A program made the position numbers and the translations under genes. A DNA stretch of 10,669 nt from MKRK01 sp001896915 (GTDB lineage Bacteria; Bacillota; Clostridia; Oscillospirales; Acutalibacteraceae): the NCBI GenBank assembly GCA_937973935.1, contig CALJJF010000035.1, forward strand, positions 1-10,669, read 5' to 3'. A model generated the notes under the pieces. That model did not search any database and was not told the DNA's origin. It saw only the letters and a list, made by a program, of their open reading frames with translations. This document shows, in pieces, positions 1 to 6,810 of the stretch. The first letter of the stretch is position 1. Every line of letters begins with the position of its first letter.

Positions 1-203
1 CATACACCGGGACATATTTCGTTATGGGTGGACAAAACGACCATCATTGCCGGGGATGCCGCGGCAATCGAAAACGAAACACTTGTTGTGGCAAACCCGG
101 AGTTTACCCTGGATCTGCCACAGGCACAACAGTCTCTTGATAAGGTGAAACGCTTAGGAAAGGACATCATTTGCTATCACGGTGGTCTTTTCCTCCCGGC
201 TGA
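1..203 (+). CDS. MBL-fold metallo-hydrolase, 3' end (partial, apparently frameshifted near its stop)
   Basis: This is the C-terminal part of a metallo-beta-lactamase-fold hydrolase whose start lies left of the window. Read in frame 1 from base 1 it opens with HTPGH, a metal-binding motif of the fold. IAGD follows (Asp at about window residue 19) and then ICYHGG, with the last metal-ligand His at codon 178-180. The family usually hydrolyses thioesters, lactones or phosphoesters with two zinc or iron ions; the substrate here is unknown. After CYHGG the open frame runs on to base 498, through the next gene, with a sequence that does not look like the family. Adding one T to the run at 188-191 gives the short tail LFPPG and a TGA at 201-203, just before the next gene's ribosome binding site. 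I take 203 as the intended end. The lost base may be a real mutation or a sequencing error. The family call is firm; the exact end is inferred. Confidence 0.7.
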
Positions 204-212
204 GGAAAGGAG
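203..212 (+). promoter_or_regulatory. Ribosome binding site of the ZIP transporter gene
   Basis: The purine block AGGAAAGGAG lies 8 bases before the ATG at 221. It selects that ATG over the in-frame GTG at 182, which has no comparable site. It also touches the TGA (201-203) that ends the hydrolase gene in its restored frame, as expected for two genes in one operon. Confidence 0.7.
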
Positions 213-220
213 CTGCACAC

Positions 221-1030
221 ATGGACCCGATGAATGTATTGTTTGCGTTTCCTCTGACGCTGTTTGCCGGTTTGTCACCCGGTATCGGCAGTGCGCTGTC
301 CATTATTACCAAACGGACGGGAACAAAGTTCTTGTCTGTTGCCTTGGGGTTTTCCGCCGGAGTGATGATTTATGTTTCTCTGGTCGAAATATTTGCAAAA
401 GCAAAGGATTCGCTGGTGTCAGCTCTGGGTGTCAGGACGGGTTCTTGGGTGACGGTGGGCGGCTTTTTTTTCGGTATTCTGCTCATCGCTATGATTGACC
501 GGCTGATCCCATCCGCTGAAAATCCCCACGAGGTACATACCGTAGAGGAAATGGACGGAAAAAGTGAGCACCACAAAGCGAACCTGATGCGGATGGGGCT
601 CTTCACTGCCCTTGCGATCGCCATACACAACTTCCCGGAAGGTTTGGCAACCTTTACAGCTGCTTTGAATGATCCTCAACTGGGGATTCCCATTGCATTT
701 GCCATTGCCATCCATAATATTCCCGAGGGTATCGCCGTTGCCGTGCCCGTTTATTACGCCACAGGTAGCAGGAAAAAGGCATTCAAGCTTTCCTTTTTAT
801 CGGGATTGTCAGAGCCTGTGGGTGCGCTGATCGGATTTGTGCTGTTGTCCCGGTTCCTGAACGATGCAGTGTTCGGCTTTATCTTTGCAGCCGTTGCCGG
901 GATCATGGTATTTATCAGCCTGGATGAGCTGCTGCCCTCCGCCAGAGAGTATGGCGAGCACCATTTATCCATCTACGGACTGGTTGCCGGTATGGCTGTG
1001 ATGGCAGTTAGCTTATTGTTGTTTGTATAG
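221..1030 (+). CDS. zupT: ZIP-family divalent metal transporter (ZupT-like)
   Basis: A 269-residue polytopic membrane protein of the ZIP (zinc/iron permease) family, subgroup of bacterial ZupT, which imports zinc and other divalent metals across the cytoplasmic membrane. The signature motifs are present in order: HNFPEG at residues 136-141 and HNIPEG at 165-170. The His and Glu residues of these two helices form the metal path. About eight hydrophobic segments can be seen, with a His- and Glu-rich loop around residues 100-120 (HEVHTVEE and SEHHK), typical of the cytoplasmic metal-binding loop. The length matches the family (about 260-270). The start at 221 is chosen for its strong ribosome binding site. 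The gene lies 17 bases after the restored end of the MBL hydrolase and is probably cotranscribed with it. The family is certain; the metal preference (Zn, Fe, Mn) is not readable. Confidence 0.93.
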   Translation: MDPMNVLFAFPLTLFAGLSPGIGSALSIITKRTGTKFLSVALGFSAGVMIYVSLVEIFAKAKDSLVSALGVRTGSWVTVGGFFFGILLIAMIDRLIPSAENPHEVHTVEEMDGKSEHHKANLMRMGLFTALAIAIHNFPEGLATFTAALNDPQLGIPIAFAIAIHNIPEGIAVAVPVYYATGSRKKAFKLSFLSGLSEPVGALIGFVLLSRFLNDAVFGFIFAAVAGIMVFISLDELLPSAREYGEHHLSIYGLVAGMAVMAVSLLLFV

Positions 1031-1053
1031 CAGAGAGGGATATTAGGGGCTTC

Positions 1054-1082
1054 TTGAGTTTCTTCGACAGCAGCCGTATCAA
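1054..1082 (+). promoter_or_regulatory. Possible sigma-A type promoter before the VOC gene
   Basis: In the 92-base gap after the transporter gene, TTGAGT (1054-1059) and TATCAA (1077-1082) are separated by 17 bases, each matching four of six consensus positions. A TAAAAT (1084-1089) is an alternative -10 with a poorer -35. This is the largest gap in the left block, so a new transcript could start here, but the match is weak. I saw no clear terminator hairpin in the same gap. Confidence 0.25.
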
Positions 1083-1122
1083 GTAAAATTTAGTTCATCA
1101 ATTACGTCAGCGGAGGGATTTT

Positions 1123-2007
1123 ATGCAGAAAATCATACCCCACTTATGGTTTGACAAGGATGCGAGAGAGGCGGCCTTGTTTTATTGTGGGTTATTTGAG
1201 AATTCAGGAATTTTACATTCAGCGGTGTTGGAAAACACACCGTCAGGTGATGCGGAGGCGCTGACCTTTATGCTGGACGGGTTTCAAATCATGGCGCTTA
1301 GCGCCGGTCCCTATTTTACCTTCAATCCGTCTTTTTCCTTTACCGTTTCGTGTTTTTCGGAAGACGAGGTGAGCCGGCTATGGAATGCGCTTTCACAAAA
1401 CGGCGAAGCATTGATGCCACTGGGTGAATACCCGTTCAGTAAAAGGTACGGCTGGATACAGGATCGTTACGGGTTGTCATGGCAGCTTATGCTTGTAGAA
1501 AAGGAAGCCAACACGCAAAAAATTATACCATGCTTACTGTTCTCCAACGAAGCGTGTGGGAAAACCGAAGAAGCCATACGATATTATGTTAACTCGTTTA
1601 AACATTCGGAAATTCATATGATCAGCAATTACAGTGACGGGGAAGCCGCGGCGGAAAAAGCAAAGGTGAATTATTCACTGATTACTCTCGACGGATTGCA
1701 GGTGCAGGCTATGGACAATGGGTATGATGTGGAATTCAGCTTCAACGAAGCAGTTTCGTTTCTGGTCAACTGTGAAAATCAAGAGGAGATTGACGATTTC
1801 TGGGACAAGCTTTCCCATGTGCCAGAAGCAGAACAATGTGGCTGGTGCAAGGATAAGTTCGGTGTTTCATGGCAAATCGTACCGGCTGTGATGGAGGAAA
1901 TCATGGAAAAGGGAACGAAAGAGGAGATCACAAGGCTTGTGGAAATCATCCTGACCATGAAGAAAATTGATATCGCAGCGTTTGAAAGATACATGAATCG
2001 GGAATAA
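1123..2007 (+). CDS. Tandem-duplicated VOC (PhnB-like / 3-dmu-9_3-mt) family protein
   Basis: A 294-residue cytoplasmic protein made of two PhnB-type vicinal-oxygen-chelate modules. Repeat 1 starts at residue 2 (QKIIPHLWF) and repeat 2 at residue 132 (QKIIPCLLF). The matching C-terminal signatures are GWIQDRYGLSWQ at 110 and GWCKDKFGVSWQ at 240. Repeat 2 is followed by the tail with KKIDIAAFE that is usual at the end of this family. Single-module members are about 130-160 residues, so this is a fused duplication that could form the paired-module fold within one chain. Despite the historical link with phosphonate genes and ubiquinone methyltransferases, the family's activity is mostly unknown, and no substrate is claimed. 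GGAGGG at 1112-1117, five bases before the ATG, supports the start. The next gene follows after 32 bases. Confidence 0.88.
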   Translation: MQKIIPHLWFDKDAREAALFYCGLFENSGILHSAVLENTPSGDAEALTFMLDGFQIMALSAGPYFTFNPSFSFTVSCFSEDEVSRLWNALSQNGEALMPLGEYPFSKRYGWIQDRYGLSWQLMLVEKEANTQKIIPCLLFSNEACGKTEEAIRYYVNSFKHSEIHMISNYSDGEAAAEKAKVNYSLITLDGLQVQAMDNGYDVEFSFNEAVSFLVNCENQEEIDDFWDKLSHVPEAEQCGWCKDKFGVSWQIVPAVMEEIMEKGTKEEITRLVEIILTMKKIDIAAFERYMNRE

Positions 2008-2039
2008 AAACCGTCAACGGGAAAGCGTGGGACAGGCAT

Positions 2040-2858
2040 TTGGACAAGCTATTGTTTGGGATTTCAGGGTTGCCGATTTTTAGCACGATCAAAAAGATGA
2101 ATTATGCCGCCGGGATTGCTTATGTCAAATCCATCGGGCTGGATGCCATGGAGCTTTTGTTTGTCAGAAGCGTCAATGTCTCCGACAAAAACAAGGACGA
2201 GATTTTGAAAGCGAATCGGGAACATGACTGCTATCTGTCTGCCCACGGGTCGTATTATGTTAACCTCAACGCCGAGGATGAGGAAAAACAAGCTCAGTCC
2301 CTCCACAGAATCAGAGCGGCACGGGAAGGGCTCCTGAAAGCACAGGGCAGAAGCCTTGTGTTTCACCCGGGCTTTTATTTGAAGGATACAAAGGAAGAAG
2401 CCTATCAGACCATCAAGAAAAATTTATTAAAGCTGCCCGGTGACGGTGTGGATTATCGATTGGAAACAACCGGAAAGGCCACCCAGTTCGGTACGCTGGA
2501 GGAACTGGTATCCTTGTGCTGTGAGGTGCCCTCTTGCAAGCTGTGCATTGATTTTGCCCATATCCACGCAAGAAATAACGGAAGCCTGAAACAGTACGAT
2601 GATTTTGCGGAAATTTTACAGTATGTCAAGGACCGATTGGGCAGAACAGCCATAGAGGATATGCACATCCACATGGCAGGGATACAGTATAACAACAAGG
2701 GTGAAAGGAAGCACCTTCCCATGACGGAAAGCGATTTTAACTATACTGCTTGCCTGCAGGCCATCAAGGATTTTGAGGTCAAGGGCTGTATCATAGCCGA
2801 AGGACCATTGGTAGAAAAAGACGCCTTGGTGCTGAAGGAGACATTTGAACGGTTGTGA
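2040..2858 (+). CDS. Endonuclease IV-like (AP endonuclease family 2) TIM-barrel protein
   Basis: A 272-residue TIM-barrel protein of the endonuclease IV / xylose-isomerase-like superfamily. Endonuclease IV cleaves DNA at abasic sites with three zinc ions. Most expected metal ligands are visible: His69 (SAHGSYY), His109 (FHPG), Glu142 (LETTGK), Asp171 and His174 (DFAH), His209/His211 (DMHIH), His225 (RKHLP) and Glu254 (AEGP). The first two have the same numbers as in E. coli Nfo. The E. coli Asp-x-His pair appears here as Arg-x-His, so one ligand differs, as I recall for some endonuclease IV-like proteins. The length is near that of Nfo (about 285). The start is a TTG at 2040 with only a weak ribosome site; the conserved region LLFGISGLP begins at once, so little can be missing. 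A TTG at 2052 is the alternative. DNA repair is likely; a sugar epimerase/isomerase role cannot be fully excluded. Confidence 0.82.
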   Translation: MDKLLFGISGLPIFSTIKKMNYAAGIAYVKSIGLDAMELLFVRSVNVSDKNKDEILKANREHDCYLSAHGSYYVNLNAEDEEKQAQSLHRIRAAREGLLKAQGRSLVFHPGFYLKDTKEEAYQTIKKNLLKLPGDGVDYRLETTGKATQFGTLEELVSLCCEVPSCKLCIDFAHIHARNNGSLKQYDDFAEILQYVKDRLGRTAIEDMHIHMAGIQYNNKGERKHLPMTESDFNYTACLQAIKDFEVKGCIIAEGPLVEKDALVLKETFERL

Positions 2859-2887
2859 AATTTACTAGAAGAAAGGCAGGTTGATTT

Positions 2888-3640
2888 ATGAAAAAAGGGA
2901 TCAGATACATATGGATGGCAGCAGGTATCGTGCTGGTTTTCGATGCGTTATACTTGTTTGTTACGCGGAATTTTCATGCGGGCATTGCGGCTGCGTTTCT
3001 TCTCGGGATGATTTATTTGCTGATGGGGATATTTCAAAAGAAGCGGATCGGCCTTGCCAAAAACGGACTGGTAAAGTGTTTGCTTGTGTTGTTTATTCTT
3101 GGCAATATCATTCTGTATGGCATGATTCTTTTCCTGGGGGTGTACGGGCTCAATGATACTATGACCAATCGAGAAGATGCGGTGATCGTTCTGGGGGCAG
3201 GCATCAAGGGTGAAAAGGTGACCTCAACACTGGCGTACCGGCTTGACAAGGCAGCGGAATATCTAGAGAAAAACCCGAAGGCAGTTGCGGTCGTCTCCGG
3301 CGGACAGGGGCACAACGAAACCATCACCGAGGCTGTGGCCATGGAACGGTATCTTATCAAAAAGGGCGTCAGCAAGGACAGAATTATCAAAGAGGAACGC
3401 TCTACCAGCACCTTTGAAAACTTTCAGTATTCAAAAGAATTGTTGGATGAATATTTTCAAAAGGACTATACAACGGTTTTTGTCACCAATACGTTTCACA
3501 TTTTTCGGGCAGAGCAGCTGTCCCGTCTGGCTGGCATCAAAAGCAGCTCCCTGCACTGTGGCATAAAGCCGGAGCTGATGCCTGTTTCTTATATCAGAGA
3601 ATGCATGGCAGTGGTGAAGCTGGTGCTGTTCCGGAGATAA
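2888..3640 (+). CDS. YdcF / DUF218 family membrane protein
   Basis: A 250-residue protein with three N-terminal membrane helices (about residues 6-25, 30-49 and 61-85) followed by a DUF218 (YdcF/SanA/ElyC-like) domain from about residue 97. The domain shows DAVIVLGAG, then VVSGGQG at about 135-141, a conserved Glu in ITEA, and RSTSTFEN, the typical core of the family, followed by TNTFHIFRA. Relatives act in envelope maintenance or bind nucleotide cofactors, but the reaction is not settled. By the positive-inside rule the domain could face either side; I cannot decide this. AGGCAGG at 2874-2880, seven bases before the ATG, supports the start. The gene sits 29 bases after the endonuclease IV-like gene and 10 bases before the next. 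Confidence 0.88.
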   Translation: MKKGIRYIWMAAGIVLVFDALYLFVTRNFHAGIAAAFLLGMIYLLMGIFQKKRIGLAKNGLVKCLLVLFILGNIILYGMILFLGVYGLNDTMTNREDAVIVLGAGIKGEKVTSTLAYRLDKAAEYLEKNPKAVAVVSGGQGHNETITEAVAMERYLIKKGVSKDRIIKEERSTSTFENFQYSKELLDEYFQKDYTTVFVTNTFHIFRAEQLSRLAGIKSSSLHCGIKPELMPVSYIRECMAVVKLVLFRR

Positions 3641-3650
3641 GGGAGAAACA

Positions 3651-3875
3651 ATGAAATATTACAACAAGCTGTATGATAAACTGTCTCTGCTGTATGTGCG
3701 GCTTCACTGGCTTGGGGATCCGTCTTTTGTGACAAATAGTGATGTATACCAAAGGCCGATGATTCCTAAGACCAAAAAGAAGGAGTTTCGCAGTATACTG
3801 GGTGAATTTTATGATAATTATCACGGATTTGAGTGTGAATTTTATTTGCGGAACCGTTTTATTCAAAAAAGATGA
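3651..3875 (+). CDS. Small hypothetical protein (possibly the N-terminal part of a split gene)
   Basis: A 74-residue reading frame with a good ribosome site (GGGAG at 3641-3645, five bases before ATG), 10 bases after the YdcF-family gene. It is rich in Tyr, Phe and Lys, with no signal peptide, membrane helix or motif I recognise. Its TGA (3873-3875) overlaps the ribosome-binding-like GAGGTGG in front of the next frame. The frame +1 to it reads well for coding from about 3844 onward (GTVLFKKDEVDLFETMD). Removing one T from the run at 3840-3843 would join both into one protein of about 220 residues. So this is either a short gene translationally coupled to the next, or the front piece of a frameshifted gene. 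Confidence 0.6.
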   Translation: MKYYNKLYDKLSLLYVRLHWLGDPSFVTNSDVYQRPMIPKTKKKEFRSILGEFYDNYHGFECEFYLRNRFIQKR

Positions 3876-3880
3876 GGTGG
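3874..3880 (+). promoter_or_regulatory. Ribosome-binding-like site overlapping a stop codon
   Basis: GAGGTGG overlaps the TGA of the preceding frame and lies just before a TTG at 3883, with 5 bases between GAGG and the TTG. If it is real, translation of the membrane protein is coupled to the small gene before it. If the two frames are one split gene, it is a chance match. Confidence 0.4.
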
Positions 3881-3882
3881 AT

Positions 3883-4317
3883 TTGTTTGAAACAATGGAT
3901 GCTTACAGTGGATTTTTTACAGACAAAGGTAGAAGATACGGACGCGTAATCAGACCGTTATTCACAGATGATTCTCACGAAACACAAACTGACAATGCAG
4001 AGCTGGCGAAGATAGCGGGAAAAAGGGCAACCATGAAACCGCTGACAAAGGTGGACAAGAAAAAAATATATGAAGAACATCATAATATAATAGCCGAATT
4101 GTTGTTGCTTTTTTTCATCGGTTCTTTGCTTTTTGGCATTGTCATGATGATGGGGTCTTTGGCAATTGCATTTCTGATCGGAATCATTTTCACCTTTTCA
4201 TTGAAAGAAACGTTATTTCTGATGGGATCGGTGCCATGGCACTGGATGTTTTTTGGCACTGCGTTTTCGTTTGGAGCCTTGATGACCATTGTCACCTTTT
4301 TTGCAAAAAGAAGATAA
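3883..4317 (+). CDS. Small hypothetical membrane protein (possibly the C-terminal part of a split gene)
   Basis: From a TTG at 3883 this encodes 144 residues. It has a charged N-terminal half (about residues 1-67, with KKKIYEEHH just before the membrane part) and then two or three hydrophobic helices at about 71-89, 91-106 and 120-140, ending in the positive tail AKRR. I do not recognise the family. The TTG is favoured because GAGG ends 5 bases upstream. The ATG at 3895 is 14 bases from that motif, and an ATG at 3802 would overlap the previous gene deeply. Base composition is lower in GC than the neighbours (about 32% at 4081-4140). The gene ends 4 bases before the shared terminator. It may be the rear half of the 3651 gene, shifted by one base. 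Confidence 0.6.
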   Translation: MFETMDAYSGFFTDKGRRYGRVIRPLFTDDSHETQTDNAELAKIAGKRATMKPLTKVDKKKIYEEHHNIIAELLLLFFIGSLLFGIVMMMGSLAIAFLIGIIFTFSLKETLFLMGSVPWHWMFFGTAFSFGALMTIVTFFAKRR

Positions 4318-4321
4318 ATAT

Positions 4322-4359
4322 AAACCCGGCAGGCTCGTTGAAAAGAGCCTGTCGGGTTT
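4322..4359. terminator. Bidirectional hairpin terminator between convergent operons
   Basis: A 15-base left arm (4322-4336, AAACCCGGCAGGCTC) pairs with 4345-4359 (GAGCCTGTCGGGTTT) around an 8-base loop, with a single G-U pair. It starts 4 bases after the + strand stop and ends one base before the - strand stop. The hairpin ends with TTT on the + side and with TTTATATTTATC on the - side, so it should work better for the - strand operon but probably serves both. Confidence 0.9.
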
Positions 4360-4360
4360 G

Positions 4361-5236
4361 CTATATCTTATTGGCCGTTAATACACGGGAGGAGGTTTCC
4401 AGAGAATGCTCTGTTTTGTTTTCGTCAAACAAGGACAGGGAGATGTACAGGCTTTCAATAATACACAGCTCCGGAATGCGCTTGGTCATTACCTCGCCCA
4501 TGCTGTTATGGTTAAAAGCGGCAGTCACTAGCTGTATATCCGAATTTTTTGACAAGGGAGAACCGGGATGGTTGGTGATGGCGATGATGGCTGCCCCGGC
4601 TTCCTTTGCGCATTTGATCACGTCTATAATGGTCTTGGTTTTCCCTGAATGGGAAATCGCAATGACCACATCGCCCGGCCGCAGTCCGGAGGCTGTGACC
4701 AGCTGGAGATCATATTCATTTTGACAAACCGTGTCAAGCCCCAGCCGCAGGAATTTATAAAATCCTGACATTGCCACGGCAGATGCATCGCCGCTTCCAA
4801 GAAACATGATTTTTCCTGCTGATTTCAGTATTTCCACGGCGGCTTCGTATTTTTGGATGTCCAGAATGTTCAGCGTGTCGTGAATGGCCTGAACCGATGT
4901 GGAGAACACCTTTGTTATAATATTCAGTTGGCTGTCGTTCTTGTCAATCCCCTGATACAATACAGACGCTTCGCTGGTTTTCTTCACCACTGCGCTGCGA
5001 AGCTCGGGATAACCGCTGTAGGACATGCGTCTGGCAAGCCGCACCAACGTCGCTTCACTGCAGCCTGCCACAGAGGCCACCTCGCTGATACTTTTGGCGG
5101 CAATCATCTCGGGGTCGGAAAGTATAAAATCGGCAGCTTTTCGCTCCGCTGTTTTCAGAGTTCCATACACCGACTGAATTCGGATAAGTGTTTGGTGGGA
5201 GATAGCTTGGTTTGGTACTACAAATAAGTCGTTCAT
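4361..5236 (-). CDS. RpiR/MurR-family transcriptional regulator (HTH plus SIS domain)
   Basis: A 291-residue regulator with the two RpiR-family domains. The N-terminal HTH_6 helix-turn-helix is at about residues 25-85 (AERKAADFIL, then SISEVASVAGCSEATLVRLARR with SGYPELR). The SIS sugar-phosphate-binding domain is at about 130-265 (IMFLGSGDAS at 143-152, ISHSGKT at 194-200, then AIIAITNHPGSPL). Members bind phosphosugars through SIS and repress or activate sugar operons. As the last gene of the sugar operon it probably senses the phosphosugar made by the neighbouring kinase and controls its own transcript, but its operator would lie at the operon promoter outside the window. The ATG at 5236 is chosen for GGGTGA (5247-5242) five bases upstream; a GTG at 5245 overlaps that site and would add three residues. 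The gap to the kinase stop is 14 bases. Confidence 0.9.
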   Translation of the reverse strand: MNDLFVVPNQAISHQTLIRIQSVYGTLKTAERKAADFILSDPEMIAAKSISEVASVAGCSEATLVRLARRMSYSGYPELRSAVVKKTSEASVLYQGIDKNDSQLNIITKVFSTSVQAIHDTLNILDIQKYEAAVEILKSAGKIMFLGSGDASAVAMSGFYKFLRLGLDTVCQNEYDLQLVTASGLRPGDVVIAISHSGKTKTIIDVIKCAKEAGAAIIAITNHPGSPLSKNSDIQLVTAAFNHNSMGEVMTKRIPELCIIESLYISLSLFDENKTEHSLETSSRVLTANKI

Positions 5237-5241
5237 TGTTG

Positions 5242-5247
5242 TCACCC
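5242..5247 (-). promoter_or_regulatory. Ribosome binding site deciding the start of the regulator gene
   Basis: On the minus strand GGGTGA pairs with the 3' end of 16S rRNA in the GGTGA register and leaves five bases before the ATG at 5236. The competing GTG start (5245-5243) lies inside this motif, which argues for the ATG. Confidence 0.45.
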
Positions 5248-5250
5248 AAT

Positions 5251-6750
5251 CTAAAGCATAGGATTGATTTCCTTTAGTGTACTATAAAGTTTTGTAAAAA
5301 GATAGTATTTTTCATCATATTGACTATGCAGCTGCATATTAGGCTCATAGATTGTGTCGGTTTTGGTCAGATTTGCCCCTTCCTTGATGGTGCCATAAAC
5401 TCCGGCACCGTATCCTGCAATGATGGCGGCACCGAGACAAGCGGCTTCTCTTGTTTTCAATGTAGCAACGGGCAAACCCGTGATATCAGCTTTCAGCTGA
5501 AGATCAATGGGGGAACGGGCACCGCCGCCCACACAGCGCAAATCGGCAATGTCAATTCCGGTCTTTGCCATGGTTTCCATGTTTCCTCGCAGTTCAAAGA
5601 CAAGGGATTCCATGATTGCTTTTGCTATATCATGGCGTGTGCTTGACAAAGTCAGCCCGAGGATGGCTCCCTTGGAGTTTACATCACAGGTAGGGGTGCC
5701 GCTGCCGTTAAAATGGGGCAGAACGAGAAGGGGGGAAGGCCCCTTAGGGGCCAGCTTCACAATTTGCTCAAAAGCCCGCTCGCCTGTTTTTTCTGCCTGT
5801 GTCACCTCGGGCAGACCCAGATTGTCACGGTACCATTGTAACAGAATGCCGCCGCAGTGGTTTAGGGAGAATGTAAAGTACATATCCTTTACCACATGAA
5901 AATAACAGGGATAATAGGACTGGAACATGGTTTCGCCGGTTTGGGGCGTCTCAAAACAGGCAGACAGCACCTGCGCTGTTCCGTGGGAGTCCAGCGCCAT
6001 GTTTTCTTTTACAATACCGGCACCCAAAGCGGCGCAGGGCTGGTCGTGGCCGCCGGCGACCAGAAGTGTTTTTTCATGGATACCCAGCTCTGTTGACAGT
6101 GCTTTTCCGATGGTACCGACCACTGTTCCGCTCTCTACCGGCGTGCTGAATAAGCGGGCGGACAGAGATAGCTTTTGCAATATTTCTTGTGACCATGCTT
6201 TGGTATGAATGTCAAAAGCCATGGTGCGGGATGCCATGGTGTAATCAATGACAAAATCATCACTGCCGAGTTTGGCGAGAATAAAATCTGCATAGGTCAC
6301 AAATCGATGGGTTCTTTCTGCCAGACCGGGATCATGCTTGCTCATCCACATTATTTTGATCAGAGAATTCATGGGATGAGGGCGCATACCGGTTTTTTGA
6401 AACAGCTCCCTTTCGTCGAAGAGTGCCTTGCATTCTTCCGTTTCTTTTCCGCCGCGATAATCCATGCCCAATTGGGCGAAGGACAGCGCGCTGCGGTTTT
6501 TATCAACGGGAATTACAGCATCTCCCTGTGTGGAAACGCTGATGGCAGCGATTTTGTGCCCGATTTCCCGGACAGCTTCCCTGATCGCTGTTTTTGTGTG
6601 GGCAAAGACCGCTTCGGCGTCCTGCTCGGCATACCCCGGAGCAGAATAAATCACATCATATTCCCGAAACCCATACCCCTTCATGTTGCCGTTTTCATCA
6701 AAAACAGCCGCTTTCACTCCGGTTGTGCCTACGTCAATACCCAGTAACAT
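5251..6750 (-). CDS. FGGY-family carbohydrate kinase (xylulokinase-like)
   Basis: A 499-residue cytoplasmic sugar kinase that transfers the gamma-phosphate of ATP to a sugar, probably a ketose. The N-terminal FGGY domain opens with LLGIDVGTTGVKAAVFD (phosphate-1 loop). GGHDQPCAALGAG carries the catalytic-base Asp at residue 236, close to Asp233 of E. coli XylB. DSHGTAQVL and, in the C-terminal FGGY domain, CVGGGARSP for nucleotide binding follow. The substrate region reads STQGD instead of the SMQGQ-type motif of true xylulokinases, so the sugar is probably not ordinary D-xylulose. The length is typical (about 490-510). The ATG at 6750 is favoured over a TTG at 6777 because AAGGA (6765-6761) precedes it by 10 bases and because families start right at this motif. 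The isomerase stop lies 60 bases upstream. Confidence 0.9.
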   Translation of the reverse strand: MLLGIDVGTTGVKAAVFDENGNMKGYGFREYDVIYSAPGYAEQDAEAVFAHTKTAIREAVREIGHKIAAISVSTQGDAVIPVDKNRSALSFAQLGMDYRGGKETEECKALFDERELFQKTGMRPHPMNSLIKIMWMSKHDPGLAERTHRFVTYADFILAKLGSDDFVIDYTMASRTMAFDIHTKAWSQEILQKLSLSARLFSTPVESGTVVGTIGKALSTELGIHEKTLLVAGGHDQPCAALGAGIVKENMALDSHGTAQVLSACFETPQTGETMFQSYYPCYFHVVKDMYFTFSLNHCGGILLQWYRDNLGLPEVTQAEKTGERAFEQIVKLAPKGPSPLLVLPHFNGSGTPTCDVNSKGAILGLTLSSTRHDIAKAIMESLVFELRGNMETMAKTGIDIADLRCVGGGARSPIDLQLKADITGLPVATLKTREAACLGAAIIAGYGAGVYGTIKEGANLTKTDTIYEPNMQLHSQYDEKYYLFTKLYSTLKEINPML

Positions 6751-6781
6751 GCCATAACCATCCTTATCTTGATACAAACAA

Positions 6782-6801
6782 GGCGGATAAAGCTACCCGC
6801 C
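6782..6801 (-). other. Small intercistronic inverted repeat
   Basis: In the 60-base gap between isomerase and kinase, GGCGG and CCGCC (6782-6786 and 6797-6801) can pair around a 10-base loop. No T-tract follows, so it is not a good terminator. It might act as an RNA-processing or stability element, or be chance. Confidence 0.25.
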
Positions 6802-6810
6802 AATGTGCAA

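Noticed and set aside
181..195. Programmed -1 frameshift site in the MBL gene
   Set aside because: The run CTTTTCC is not a classic slippery heptamer in the reading frame, and no following stem-loop or need for two products is evident; a simple indel is more likely.
204..498. Frame-1 continuation of the MBL protein to base 498
   Set aside because: It overlaps the well-supported zupT gene in another frame and loses all family resemblance after CYHGG; the one-base T-run explanation fits better.
1031..1080. Possible repeat or terminator remnant (TTCTTCGACAGCAGCC region) after the ZIP gene
   Set aside because: I found no convincing inverted repeat and no second copy in the window; a resemblance to repetitive elements of clostridia is only an impression.
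3802..3882. ATG start at 3802 for the small membrane protein
   Set aside because: It would overlap the preceding gene by over 70 bases, has no ribosome site, and the first part of the frame (MNFMIIITDLS) does not look like coding sequence.
6205..6747. Long plus-strand open frame of 180 codons within the kinase gene
   Set aside because: It is antisense to a clear FGGY kinase, has no recognisable motif or ribosome site, and is explained by the codon composition of the real gene.
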